From assembly GCA_964628515.1 (NCBI GenBank), contig CAZVNZ010000051.1, forward strand, positions 1-10,216: 10,216 nt of DNA, read 5' to 3'. This document shows positions 1-7,854 of the stretch, piece by piece. The number at the start of each line of letters is the position of its first letter. Positions within the stretch are counted from its first letter, which is position 1. The notes below the pieces were generated by a model. That model made no database searches, was not told the DNA's origin, and saw only the letters and a list, made by a program, of their open reading frames with translations. This DNA comes from CAZVNZ01 sp964628515 (lineage in GTDB: Bacteria > Bacillota > Clostridia > Christensenellales > Christensenellaceae). The position numbers and the translations under genes were made by a program.

Positions 1-26
1 ACGCCTTACAGGCGTAATGTGAAATA

Positions 27-45
27 CCCCCAGCTATGCTGGGGG
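27..45 (-). terminator. Probable intrinsic terminator of the ABC exporter operon
   Basis: A perfect 8-bp inverted repeat, CCCCCAGC-tat-GCTGGGGG, lies 46 bases beyond the stop codon of the last ABC gene. The run of T after it on the minus strand is weak (TATTTC), so either this is an imperfect rho-independent terminator or it serves a gene beyond the window edge. A second small hairpin (ACGCC/GGCGT) occupies positions 1-15. Confidence 0.5.
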
Positions 46-91
46 ATGTTTATTACCGTTAAATACTATTTAGCATCCTTTAAATATATGC

Positions 92-1909
92 CTAACTTGC
101 CGCATTAAACTGACTATTGTATAAAGAAGCATAAAATCCATTTTGTGCAAGTAGTGCCTCGTGGTTGCCCCTCTCTACAATATCGCCGTCCTTTACCACC
201 AAAATAATATCCGCATTACGTATGGTAGATAATCTGTGAGCAATTACAAAGCTGGTTTTATTTTCCATTAGTTTTGTCATAGCCTTTTGAATTTCTACCT
301 CTGTACGTGTATCTACGCTGGAGGTTGCCTCGTCCAAAATAAGTATGGATGGGTTTGTAAGCATGGCTCTTGCTATGGTTAGAAGTTGCATCTGCCCTTG
401 AGAAAGCACGGTTGCCTCTCCGGAAATTACCGTGTCGTACCCGTCGGGTAGGGTGTGTATAAAGTGGTCGCACCTTGCCGATTTTGCCGCACTTTCTATT
501 TCCTCTCTTGTGGCGTCCATTTTGCCATAGGCAATGTTTTGTGCTACTGTGCCTTCAAACAACCAAGTATCTTGAAGTACCATACCAATGTTGCTTCTTA
601 AATATGCCCTACTCATTTTGGAGATGTCTCCCCCATCTATAAGTATTTTGCCGTCATTTAACTCGTAAAAACGCATTAGCAGGTTTATAAGGGTAGTTTT
701 ACCACCGCCTGTGGGGCCTACTATTGCCACCATTTCGTTGGGTTTTACCTCTAAACTTAAATCATGTATTAAAGTTTTTTCCGGAGTATACCCAAAACGT
801 ATGTTATTAAAAGTAACATTGCCGTGTTCTATTACCGCAGGCATTGCATTTTTGTCGCTTATTTCTTCCTCTTCGTCCAAAAGCTCAAAAACCCTTTCCG
901 CTCCGGCTATTGCCGCTTGCAGAGATGTTATAACATAAGAAAGCTGGGTTACAGGCTCTGCAACTTGATTGTAATATTGCAAGTAAGCTTGCACAGCACC
1001 TAATGTCATACCACCGCTTAGTGCTGTAATACCGCCAATTACCGCTACTGCCACAAAACCAAGTTGGTTTAACACACGAATGGAAGGGTATATGGTGTAG
1101 TCCGCAAATTGAGATTTACGGTTAGACTCAAACTGCTCTTTGTTTAAATGTGTAATATCCTCAATTACCTTTTTTTGTTTGGAAAACACCTTAACTACTC
1201 TGTTGCCCGTAAATACCTCTTCTACCTTTGCGTTTAGGTTGCTCATTGCCTGTAAGTTTTTAGCCGCACACCGCTGGCTCCACCTTGCAACAAATATTGT
1301 TGCCACTCCGCATAATATAAATGAGACTATTGTAATTAAAAACAGCATGGGGTTTAGAGATAGCATTGCAATACTTGTAAATGCAATTATAAGTATTGAG
1401 GATATAAACTGCATAAAACCAACCTGCATAACTTGGGAAACCTTCTCTAAATCGTTGGTTACACGGCTCATAACCTCCCCTACTTTATGAGAATCAAAAT
1501 AGCGTAGGGGCAAGCGGTTTAGCTTGTCGCTTATTTGCTTACGCATTGTAAGGGTTAGGTTTTCCCCCACACTTGCCACTATAAACTGTTGCATATATGT
1601 AACCACCGCACAAAATACAGATGCTAAAATTACATAAGATATTGGCTGGGTTAGCGCTTCTGTCACAAGTGCGGGCAACTGCTCTGTGGGTGCTCCGCTT
1701 CTTAGTGCATCTAAAAGATTGTCTATTGCTATACCTACTATCATAGGAATGGAGGCATAAGCGGCGCAACTAAGTACGGCAAAAATTATTACCGCAATCA
1801 GCTTTCCCTTTTGCTGACCTAAAAGTTTAAACAAACGGCGAACTGTGGCTTTAGTATTGTTTGGAACATCTTCCATATACATTGCGTTTTTTTCTTTTTG
1901 CTTTTTCAT
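92..1909 (-). CDS. ABC exporter subunit with intact catalytic Glu (half-transporter, TMD-NBD)
   Basis: This 605-residue type I ABC exporter half has an N-terminal six-helix membrane domain (about residues 35-325) followed by a nucleotide-binding domain (about 365-595). Visible motifs are Walker A GPTGGGKT (398-405), an unusual signature LSQGQ (502-506), Walker B ILDEATS with the catalytic Glu at 527, and the switch His at 558 (IAHRLST). In known asymmetric heterodimers (TM288, BmrD) the subunit that supplies the working Glu carries this variant signature, so this is probably the catalytic partner of the upstream gene. Its start is supported by an AGGAGG at 1919-1924 that lies inside the end of the upstream gene; only 4 bases separate the two, which suggests translational coupling. 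Substrate is unknown. A multidrug or lipid-like compound is inferred from the family and from the MerR regulator next door. Confidence 0.93.
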   Translation of the reverse strand: MKKQKEKNAMYMEDVPNNTKATVRRLFKLLGQQKGKLIAVIIFAVLSCAAYASIPMIVGIAIDNLLDALRSGAPTEQLPALVTEALTQPISYVILASVFCAVVTYMQQFIVASVGENLTLTMRKQISDKLNRLPLRYFDSHKVGEVMSRVTNDLEKVSQVMQVGFMQFISSILIIAFTSIAMLSLNPMLFLITIVSFILCGVATIFVARWSQRCAAKNLQAMSNLNAKVEEVFTGNRVVKVFSKQKKVIEDITHLNKEQFESNRKSQFADYTIYPSIRVLNQLGFVAVAVIGGITALSGGMTLGAVQAYLQYYNQVAEPVTQLSYVITSLQAAIAGAERVFELLDEEEEISDKNAMPAVIEHGNVTFNNIRFGYTPEKTLIHDLSLEVKPNEMVAIVGPTGGGKTTLINLLMRFYELNDGKILIDGGDISKMSRAYLRSNIGMVLQDTWLFEGTVAQNIAYGKMDATREEIESAAKSARCDHFIHTLPDGYDTVISGEATVLSQGQMQLLTIARAMLTNPSILILDEATSSVDTRTEVEIQKAMTKLMENKTSFVIAHRLSTIRNADIILVVKDGDIVERGNHEALLAQNGFYASLYNSQFNAAS

Positions 1910-1913
1910 AATT

Positions 1914-3644
1914 TCAGTCCTCCTTTTGCTCCATTTGGCTGTTTACAATATCCTTGTAAACTGTGCAAGTATTCAGTAACTCTTTGTGTTTGCCCTTGCC
2001 TACAATTATACCGTTGTCTAACACTATTATTTGATCTGCGTCTATTATTGTGCTAACACGTTGTGCAATTATTATTTTTGCCGCACCCTTGCCGTAGTCT
2101 TTAAGGGCTTTACGTAATGCACCGTCCGTTTTTACGTCCAAAGCCGAAAAGCTGTCGTCAAACACGTATACTTCGGTATTTTTTACGAGGGCTCTTGCTA
2201 TGGCAAGCCGTTGGCGTTGACCGCCGGAAAAATTACCTCCCCCTTGGGCGACTGGGGCTGACAGTCCATCGCTTAAATTTGATACAAAGGTGTCCGCCTG
2301 TGCGGTTTTTAGTGCTTCCCAAAGCACTTCTTCCTTTGCATCCTCCTTTCCCATTCGCAAATTATCTTCTATTGTTCCACTAAACAGAAAGGATTTTTGA
2401 GGCACATAACCAATGCTGTTACGCAAATCTTCCTGCACGATTTCCTTTATATTTACACCTTTAAGGGTGATGTTACCCTTATCTATATCGTGCAATCTTA
2501 AAAGTAAGTCCGCTATTGTACTTTTGCCCGAGCCTGTGCCCCCAATTATTGCGGTGGTCTCCCCTAATTTACAGCTAAAGGTAATATCCTGCAAAATAGG
2601 CTCTTCCGCACCCATGTAAGAAAAAGTTACATTTTGAAAATCTACTATAGGGGCATTGTTATCCCAAGCCACACTCTCCTTTGCGGGTGCATCTTTAATT
2701 AGCGGATTTATTGCAAGCACTTCTTCCAATCTGTCTAAGCAAGAGCGCATTTTAGGTAACATTGTTGCTATTTGCGCCGCCATAATTAAATAGCTTAGTG
2801 TTAGTATGGAGTATTCTATTGATGCGGTAATCTGCCCTACTTCCATAGTACCTATGGCAGTTGCCTGCCCTCCTATCCAAACAATCAGAGAAATGCACAC
2901 TCCCATAGTAATCCAAACCACAGGATTTACAATAGCAAACATTTTGTTTAGCCTTATCATAGTGCCGGCATAGTCGAGATAGGCTTTTCCCGAGCGTTCT
3001 TCTTCGTAATTTTCGTTTCCGAAAGCACGTATTACACGTGTGCCCGTAATTGCCTCTCTAACCATCTGGTTAATTTTGTCCATACGTGACTGTATTTTGC
3101 GTGCAAGCCTTCCCGAAAACTTTAACATAAATACTGCAAACACCAAAAATGCACACATACATATAATAAGTAAAATTGCCAGCGTCGGATTAACCCTAAA
3201 TGTCATAAATACTGATGCAATCATCATTATTGGGGCAGGCACCATAAGTTGAAGTACAAGCCCAAATGTCATTTGCATATTAGAAATATCCGAGGTGGAG
3301 CGTGTAACCATAGAGGAAACCCCTAAGTCGTCAAACTCGTTTATAGAAAGCTCTTGACTTTTTTCAATGAGTTTTTGCCTCATATTATAGCCAAACAAAG
3401 CCGCCAAATCCGCAGAGCGCCAACTGCCCGTAATTGCAATTGCCGCCGAAATAATAGCAACAATAAGCATAATTATGCCAATGTTTATTATTACTTGCAT
3501 ATTTCCTGCCAATATACCGTTATCCACTATATTTGCAATAAGAAAGGGAATTAGAAGGGTTCCTACCGATTGCCCAATAAGAAGCAACAGAGTTAGAAAT
3601 ACCTTGCTTTTTTGTTCTGCTAAAAATTGTTTTAATTGCTTCAT
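1914..3644 (-). CDS. ABC exporter subunit with degenerate ATPase site (half-transporter, TMD-NBD)
   Basis: This 576-residue partner of the downstream ABC gene starts at 3644 (MKQLKQ...), not at the farther ATG at 3728. An AAAGGAG lies 6 bases before 3644, and the longer reading would run back across the promoter. A six-helix membrane domain (about residues 15-300) precedes the ATPase domain. Walker A is GGTGSGKS (368-375) and the signature is canonical FSGGQ (472-476). Walker B reads VFDDSFSALD, with Asp 497 where the catalytic Glu should be, and the switch position is Gln 528 (IIAQRVST) instead of His. These two losses are typical of the non-hydrolysing site in heterodimeric exporters such as TM287 and BmrC, so the gene is not broken. 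It is the first gene of the operon and probably under control of the divergent MerR regulator. Confidence 0.93.
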   Translation of the reverse strand: MKQLKQFLAEQKSKVFLTLLLLIGQSVGTLLIPFLIANIVDNGILAGNMQVIINIGIIMLIVAIISAAIAITGSWRSADLAALFGYNMRQKLIEKSQELSINEFDDLGVSSMVTRSTSDISNMQMTFGLVLQLMVPAPIMMIASVFMTFRVNPTLAILLIICMCAFLVFAVFMLKFSGRLARKIQSRMDKINQMVREAITGTRVIRAFGNENYEEERSGKAYLDYAGTMIRLNKMFAIVNPVVWITMGVCISLIVWIGGQATAIGTMEVGQITASIEYSILTLSYLIMAAQIATMLPKMRSCLDRLEEVLAINPLIKDAPAKESVAWDNNAPIVDFQNVTFSYMGAEEPILQDITFSCKLGETTAIIGGTGSGKSTIADLLLRLHDIDKGNITLKGVNIKEIVQEDLRNSIGYVPQKSFLFSGTIEDNLRMGKEDAKEEVLWEALKTAQADTFVSNLSDGLSAPVAQGGGNFSGGQRQRLAIARALVKNTEVYVFDDSFSALDVKTDGALRKALKDYGKGAAKIIIAQRVSTIIDADQIIVLDNGIIVGKGKHKELLNTCTVYKDIVNSQMEQKED

Positions 3645-3650
3645 AATTCT

Positions 3651-3657
3651 CTCCTTT
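3651..3657 (-). promoter_or_regulatory. Ribosome binding site that fixes the start of the upstream ABC gene
   Basis: AAAGGAG on the minus strand ends 6 bases before the ATG at 3642-3644. The in-frame ATG at 3728 has no such site and lies upstream of the predicted transcription start, so it is not used. Confidence 0.85.
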
Positions 3658-3673
3658 ATTTTATTATAAAACC

Positions 3674-3702
3674 TTGTTAAAAACGCAACTAAATGATATA
3701 AT
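3674..3702 (+). promoter_or_regulatory. Sigma-A-type promoter of the merR-family gene
   Basis: TTGTTA at 3674-3679 and a perfect TATAAT at 3697-3702 are separated by 17 bases. The expected start site, near 3709, falls at the edge of the palindrome at 3705-3725, so regulator binding there would be expected to repress this promoter (autoregulation, inferred). Confidence 0.75.
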
Positions 3703-3728
3703 AAACCATAAAGTAACTTTAATGTCAA
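3698..3728 (-). promoter_or_regulatory. ABC operon promoter with 19-nt MerR-type spacer
   Basis: On the minus strand TTGACA (3728-3723) and TATTAT (3703-3698) are separated by 19 bases instead of the usual 17. Over-long spacers of 19-20 bases are the known mark of promoters activated by MerR-family proteins, which twist the DNA to realign the two boxes. The -10 box overlaps that of the divergent promoter. Confidence 0.75.
3705..3725. promoter_or_regulatory. Candidate MerR-family operator palindrome
   Basis: The perfect core TAAAGT-a-ACTTTA (3709-3721) extends to ACnnTAAAGTnACTTTAnnGT over 21 bases. It lies in the spacer of the ABC promoter and over the start region of the merR promoter, exactly where a MerR dimer is expected to bind. 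Confidence 0.7.
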
Positions 3729-3760
3729 TATATTTTTTTAAAATAAAGTGAGAATTTTTT

Positions 3761-4543
3761 ATGAACCGAAAGTATTATATGCCAATTAAGGAGTTTTCTC
3801 GTCTTACGGGTATTCGTAAAGAGAACTTGCGATTTTACGACCAAATAGGTCTGCTTTCCCCCGAAACACGAGGAGAAAACGGTTACAGATATTATAGCTG
3901 GGAGCAGCTGGAAAGTGCGTTTTTAATATACGATTTACGCACTATGGGTGTAAGTATCGAGGAAATTAAGCAGTATGCCAAGGCTATTTCTCCAACCGCT
4001 ATGCAAAAGCTGTTTGTAAACCAAACAAAGCTGATACAAAAGGAAATTGAGCGACTGCGCACCATGCAAGATTTAATGAACGTGCGTATTAAAATGGTGA
4101 AACAGGCTTTGGAGCATGAGGAAGAGGATATTTTTTTGGAAACTAAAAAAAAGGAACCAATATTTTTAACCGAAGTTTTTGACAGCGAAATATCCTACGA
4201 GGATAAAATTATGCAAGCCTACGATGATGCCGCCGCCTCGGGAATAAATATAAGCAGTCCCTTTGGCTTTATCGTGGGGCACGAAAACAACCTACCTATT
4301 TTAAGAGGGTATTTTAAAACCTTTAAAAAGCATAATTCCTACAAACCCCAAGGCACATATGCCGTAGCCTACGGACGTTGCAATTATCGGGAAACAAAAG
4401 AAATTTTAAAAAAACTGATTAGTTTTATTAAAAAAGAGGGGCTAACTGTAAACGGAGACGTTTACGAGGAATACCCTTTGGATTCTTTGGCAATAAAAGA
4501 CGGCGAGCCTTTCGGTGTACGCCTTGAAGTCGCCGTTAAATAG
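3761..4543 (+). CDS. MerR-family transcriptional regulator with GyrI-like effector domain
   Basis: This 260-residue protein has the winged-helix DNA-binding domain at residues 8-75 (helix-turn-helix around IKEFSRLTGIRKENLRFYDQ and the wing motif NGYRYY at 40-45). A long helix at about 85-120 should form the dimer coiled coil, and a C-terminal domain of about 125 residues contains GTYAVAYGRCNYRE, as in the GyrI-like/BmrR-type ligand-binding fold. BmrR-type proteins sense bulky or cationic compounds and switch on efflux genes. The gene is divergent from the ABC exporter and shares with it a palindrome and overlapping promoters, so local control of that exporter is the natural inference. Its ribosome binding site is weak (AAGTGAG, 8 bases before ATG), consistent with low expression. 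No clear terminator follows, and the convergent kinase gene ends 18 bases away. Confidence 0.93.
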   Translation: MNRKYYMPIKEFSRLTGIRKENLRFYDQIGLLSPETRGENGYRYYSWEQLESAFLIYDLRTMGVSIEEIKQYAKAISPTAMQKLFVNQTKLIQKEIERLRTMQDLMNVRIKMVKQALEHEEEDIFLETKKKEPIFLTEVFDSEISYEDKIMQAYDDAAASGINISSPFGFIVGHENNLPILRGYFKTFKKHNSYKPQGTYAVAYGRCNYRETKEILKKLISFIKKEGLTVNGDVYEEYPLDSLAIKDGEPFGVRLEVAVK

Positions 4544-4561
4544 TTTTTGTATGTACCTATA

Positions 4562-5917
4562 TTATAATGAAGGCAAACTTGCCGCCGCCACTGACTGCCC
4601 TACCCTACGTGTTTTTTCGTCGGGCAAGCATAAGTTTACATTTATATGGCTGTATTCTTGGGCTAAAACCTTTTTAGCTTCTGCAAGAATAATGTCTCCG
4701 CCCTCTCCCGACATTGTTCTGCCCATTAAAAGCATATTTTCCATATTATAAAAATCGTAATACAAAGCGGTTGTATGCCCTAAGTATACGCCTATGGATT
4801 TATATACTGCTATTGCACGGCTGTCCTTTTGCTGCATAAGCTCCTGCACTATTTTTAGTTTTTCCGCCGGAGACAAATCCTCTTTTAGCTCTATACCCGC
4901 ATATTTTGCCAACTTTATAACACCGTCTTGAGAGAAATACTTTGCGCCCACACCCACATCCTTAGACCATTCGTCCGCTTGAGAATTTTCGTTTAAATCC
5001 ACAGGGGCAAAGGCAAGCTCGTTTAGCCAGCCCTTTATTCTGCCCTTAGAATCTATAAAGCCTGCCGCCTCGCTTGTGCCCATGGCAATTCCAAGGACAC
5101 TGTTTTTTTCTAACCCCATAGCCCCTGCAAGTGCCGCAACATCACCATCGTTACACACCTCAACGGGTGCGCCTATTTCCTTTGCAGTATCTATATAGAT
5201 ATTTTTTGCCTGTCTTTCAAAATCCGCTTTTGGAACTTTAATAAATAAGGAGGCAACCATACACCTGTTTTCTACATAAATACCTGCGGAGGATACTCCA
5301 ATGGCATCCACCCTCGGCATATGGCTTGCCGCCGTTTTAAATGCGGTTAGTATTCCGTTGTAATGGTAGTTTATATCTGCGTTGGTTTTGGGAAACCACA
5401 CCACCTCCTCCGAATACACCGTTTCTCCGTCTATTACAGCAGAAACCTTTCTGTCGCTACCCCCTGCATCAAAACCTATTCTGCAACCCTTTAAATTTCC
5501 GCCTAATTTTTTGCCTTCGTCATTTGCTTTTGGGGCTTCATTTAGGCTTATTACATTAAACTCCCCTTCGTAAACGTTACTCATAAATTCTGCATCAAAT
5601 TCCCTTAAACCGCCTTTTTTGTAAATGCTTTTAAGGTAGCTGTACACTTCCTCACTACCGTAGATGCCAATAGTGTTGCCCCCTTTCATCCACAGCAGAA
5701 ATTTTACCAACCGCTCTACGTAGGCAAAATCAACATCGCTTATAATACTGTGAATTTTTGCTTTATGCACCGAGCATCTGTCTTTTGCGTATAGGGCTAT
5801 TATAATTTCCCTATCCCCCTCTTTATTAAATGCTTGGTGGATTTTTGCAAAGGGTACAAAATCTTTATCTAAAGGGGGCAAATTAGCTACGTTGTATTCT
5901 AATCCTTTAAAGTTCAT
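4562..5917 (-). CDS. ROK/BadF-type (ASKHA) sugar kinase with extra N-terminal domain
   Basis: The C-terminal 310 or so residues of this 451-residue protein form an actin-fold kinase. They contain the phosphate-binding loop GFDAGGSDRK (148-157), the expected catalytic Asp in CNDGDVAALAGA (Asp 257), a second phosphate motif AMGTSEAAGF (278-287) and a glycine-rich adenosine motif LLMGRTMSGEGGD (396-408). The ROK zinc motif (CxCGxxGCxE) is absent, and the usual ExGH appears as ELAF at 300-303. The first 140 or so residues are an additional domain that I do not recognise. Its start overlaps the stop of the deacetylase gene by 4 bases (ATGA), with GGAGG upstream, so the two are translationally coupled. 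Context suggests phosphorylation of an amino sugar such as glucosamine or N-acetylglucosamine. Substrate is inferred; an ATPase of the BadF type or an N-acetylhexosamine kinase are the alternatives. Confidence 0.82.
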   Translation of the reverse strand: MNFKGLEYNVANLPPLDKDFVPFAKIHQAFNKEGDREIIIALYAKDRCSVHKAKIHSIISDVDFAYVERLVKFLLWMKGGNTIGIYGSEEVYSYLKSIYKKGGLREFDAEFMSNVYEGEFNVISLNEAPKANDEGKKLGGNLKGCRIGFDAGGSDRKVSAVIDGETVYSEEVVWFPKTNADINYHYNGILTAFKTAASHMPRVDAIGVSSAGIYVENRCMVASLFIKVPKADFERQAKNIYIDTAKEIGAPVEVCNDGDVAALAGAMGLEKNSVLGIAMGTSEAAGFIDSKGRIKGWLNELAFAPVDLNENSQADEWSKDVGVGAKYFSQDGVIKLAKYAGIELKEDLSPAEKLKIVQELMQQKDSRAIAVYKSIGVYLGHTTALYYDFYNMENMLLMGRTMSGEGGDIILAEAKKVLAQEYSHINVNLCLPDEKTRRVGQSVAAASLPSL

Positions 5918-6768
5918 CTTATGCCTCCAAATTTTTTTAGCCTGCTTTCCACATCGTTTTTGAAATGCTCAATTTCTCTTAAAGCAAAGTCCGCAACAGA
6001 AATATCTTCATCTATTAACGGGGTAATATCCATGCCAAAAGCACCGCTTAGAATATCGTCTGCTTGGTGGCTTTCAAAAAAAGTTGCATTTGCCGTGCGC
6101 CTGCCCATAGCCGCCAAATCGTACCTTTTACCCCCTGCAATTTGAGAATCGTAAACCCCTAAAACCGCCGCCGCCACATTAGGATGCGCCGAGCAATCAA
6201 ACAACACCTTGCGTTTATCGTCCATCCAATCAAGACTGCGCCATACTTCCATGCCATATACCTTTTTAGGCTTGTACTCCCCTTTAATGCGCCTTAGTGC
6301 CTCAATTACTCTAAGCACCACCGCAATATGGGTATCGTGCTTATCTGCAATATTATGGGTTAGTATAATGTTTGGGCGAGCGGTTAAAATAATGTTTGCA
6401 ATGTCTGTAACAACAGCCTCGTTGCTTGCATCCTTAACCTGCCCACTCGTGTATTTAAGTTGAATTTGAGCACAATAATCCCCTGCTATTGCCGCCGAGT
6501 TTTGCTCTTTTTCTCTGACTGCCTTCATTTCCTCGTCGGTGTAATCTTTGTAAATACCCGTCCGTGGCGAGCCTGCGCCGTCTGTAACCGTTACACCGCA
6601 AAACCACTCCTCTTTTTTTCCGTAGCACATAGCAATGCCGTTAAACGCCATTATTTCAATATCGTCTTGATGAGCGGACAATGCCAATACCGTTGTTTTT
6701 TTAACAGCCTCTTCTGAATTTTTACCTTCTATTGCAAGTATACTTGCTTGTTTGTTTAAATCTAACAT
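5914..6768 (-). CDS. PIG-L/LmbE-family deacetylase, probably acting on an N-acetylated amino sugar
   Basis: This 284-residue protein has the PIG-L zinc motifs: SAHQDDIE at 31-38 (the family consensus is AHPDDxE, so Gln replaces Pro, while His 33, the catalytic Asp 35 and Asp 36 remain) and HDTH at 144-147, which supplies the third zinc ligand. TDGAGSPR at 62-69 is the usual active-site loop. Family members remove acetyl groups from N-acetylglucosamine units in GPI anchors, mycothiol and bacillithiol precursors, and diacetylchitobiose. There is no signal peptide, so it should act in the cytoplasm. It follows the SIS gene by 12 bases, with AGAGGTG as ribosome binding site. Between a SIS deaminase-like gene and a kinase it probably fills the place of NagA. 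A role in thiol cofactor synthesis is the less likely alternative. Confidence 0.87.
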   Translation of the reverse strand: MLDLNKQASILAIEGKNSEEAVKKTTVLALSAHQDDIEIMAFNGIAMCYGKKEEWFCGVTVTDGAGSPRTGIYKDYTDEEMKAVREKEQNSAAIAGDYCAQIQLKYTSGQVKDASNEAVVTDIANIILTARPNIILTHNIADKHDTHIAVVLRVIEALRRIKGEYKPKKVYGMEVWRSLDWMDDKRKVLFDCSAHPNVAAAVLGVYDSQIAGGKRYDLAAMGRRTANATFFESHQADDILSGAFGMDITPLIDEDISVADFALREIEHFKNDVESRLKKFGGIR

Positions 6769-6780
6769 ATTGCACCTCTG

Positions 6781-7809
6781 TTATTTTGTGATAGTTACTT
6801 TTTTTATGCTTCGTGGAGCGTCCGGGTCTAAATTTTTTGCCTTAGCAAGACCGCAAGCCAGTAGCTGTGCTATTAAGGTTGCGTTAAAGATTGCGGTGTA
6901 CTTACATAATTTTGGTATTTTAATAAACTTATTGCTGTACCCTTTAAGCGCCTCGTCGTTTGCCACTATAAGCAAATCCGCCTGTAAATCGTACAATTTT
7001 TGTATCATGGCAACACTGCACTCTTTGGTTTCGTCCTCATTTACATAAATTATTACGGGCGAATTTTTATCTATAAGGGCAAGAGGCCCGTGCTCGAAAT
7101 CGGAAATGGGAAACCCTTTTGCCTTTGTGTATGTGGTTTCTTGCAGTTTAAGCGCACCTTCAAGCGCAACGGGATATAACAATCCTCTTGCAAGGACTAT
7201 GCACTCGGAGGCAAACTTGTATCTGCTTGCAAGCTCTATATATTCATCGCTGTTTTTTAGTTGATTTTCTATTTCTTGCGGTAGTTTTTCAAGGCAGGCA
7301 AGAAGCTCTTTATTTTCTGCCCACATTGCCGTCAGCAATGCTAAAATATAGTTTTGTGCCGTAAAAGTTTTGGTTGCCGCCACACTTTTTTCTAACCCTG
7401 CGCTACAACATAAATGCCACATTGCCTCTTTAGCCACAGGGGAATTTTCCGTGTTGGTAATGGCTATGGTTTTAGCACCCGTTTTATTTGCCTGCTTTAA
7501 ATAAAGTAAAACATCCTCCCCCATTCCCGATTGAGAAATACCTATTACCAAAGCATTTTTTAAATTAACTTCGCTTTCGTACAGCGTAACAACTGACGCC
7601 GCCGCAAAACCTACCGGCTTTTTAAGCAATATTTCCATTATATACTTGCCGTAAATTGCACTGTGGTCCGAAGTCCCCCTTGCAACCATAATTATTTTAT
7701 CTATATCCTTTAATTCCTTTGTGATTTCCTTAACTTTGTTATAATTTGCCTCCTTGCAGTCTAAAATTACCCTCGATTGCTCTAAAATTTCCTTGTACAT
7801 ATTGTTCAT
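6781..7809 (-). CDS. Double-SIS sugar-phosphate isomerase/deaminase, GlmS-like without glutaminase domain
   Basis: This 342-residue protein has two SIS domains (about 30-165 and 195-325), matching the isomerase half of glucosamine-6-phosphate synthase (GlmS) but with no N-terminal glutaminase. Sugar-phosphate loops are visible as GISQSGMGED (90-99) and EKSVAATKTFTAQ (140-152). The motifs ALEGALKLQE (215-224) and EHGPLALI (239-246), and the C-terminal APRSIKK (331-337), match the GlmS active-site Glu, Lys, His and terminal Lys. SIS-only proteins of this kind include glucosamine-6-phosphate deaminases (NagB-II and archaeal GlmD) and AgaS. The start at 7809 has AAGGAG 9 bases before it. Converting glucosamine-6-phosphate to fructose-6-phosphate and ammonia is my preferred role; a fructoselysine-type deglycase or AgaS-like role is possible. 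Confidence 0.88.
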   Translation of the reverse strand: MNNMYKEILEQSRVILDCKEANYNKVKEITKELKDIDKIIMVARGTSDHSAIYGKYIMEILLKKPVGFAAASVVTLYESEVNLKNALVIGISQSGMGEDVLLYLKQANKTGAKTIAITNTENSPVAKEAMWHLCCSAGLEKSVAATKTFTAQNYILALLTAMWAENKELLACLEKLPQEIENQLKNSDEYIELASRYKFASECIVLARGLLYPVALEGALKLQETTYTKAKGFPISDFEHGPLALIDKNSPVIIYVNEDETKECSVAMIQKLYDLQADLLIVANDEALKGYSNKFIKIPKLCKYTAIFNATLIAQLLACGLAKAKNLDPDAPRSIKKVTITK

Positions 7810-7854
7810 ACTTATCTACTCCTTGTTTTTTATTATGATGGTGGCAGACCTAAG

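Noticed and set aside
3645..3728. N-terminal extension of the upstream ABC subunit to the ATG at 3728
   Set aside because: It would cover the -35, operator and -10 of its own promoter; the ATG at 3644 has a strong AAAGGAG at proper distance.
4572..4583. GGCAAACTTGCC as a terminator between the convergent merR-family and kinase genes
   Set aside because: Only a 4-bp stem, inside the kinase coding region and without a T run.
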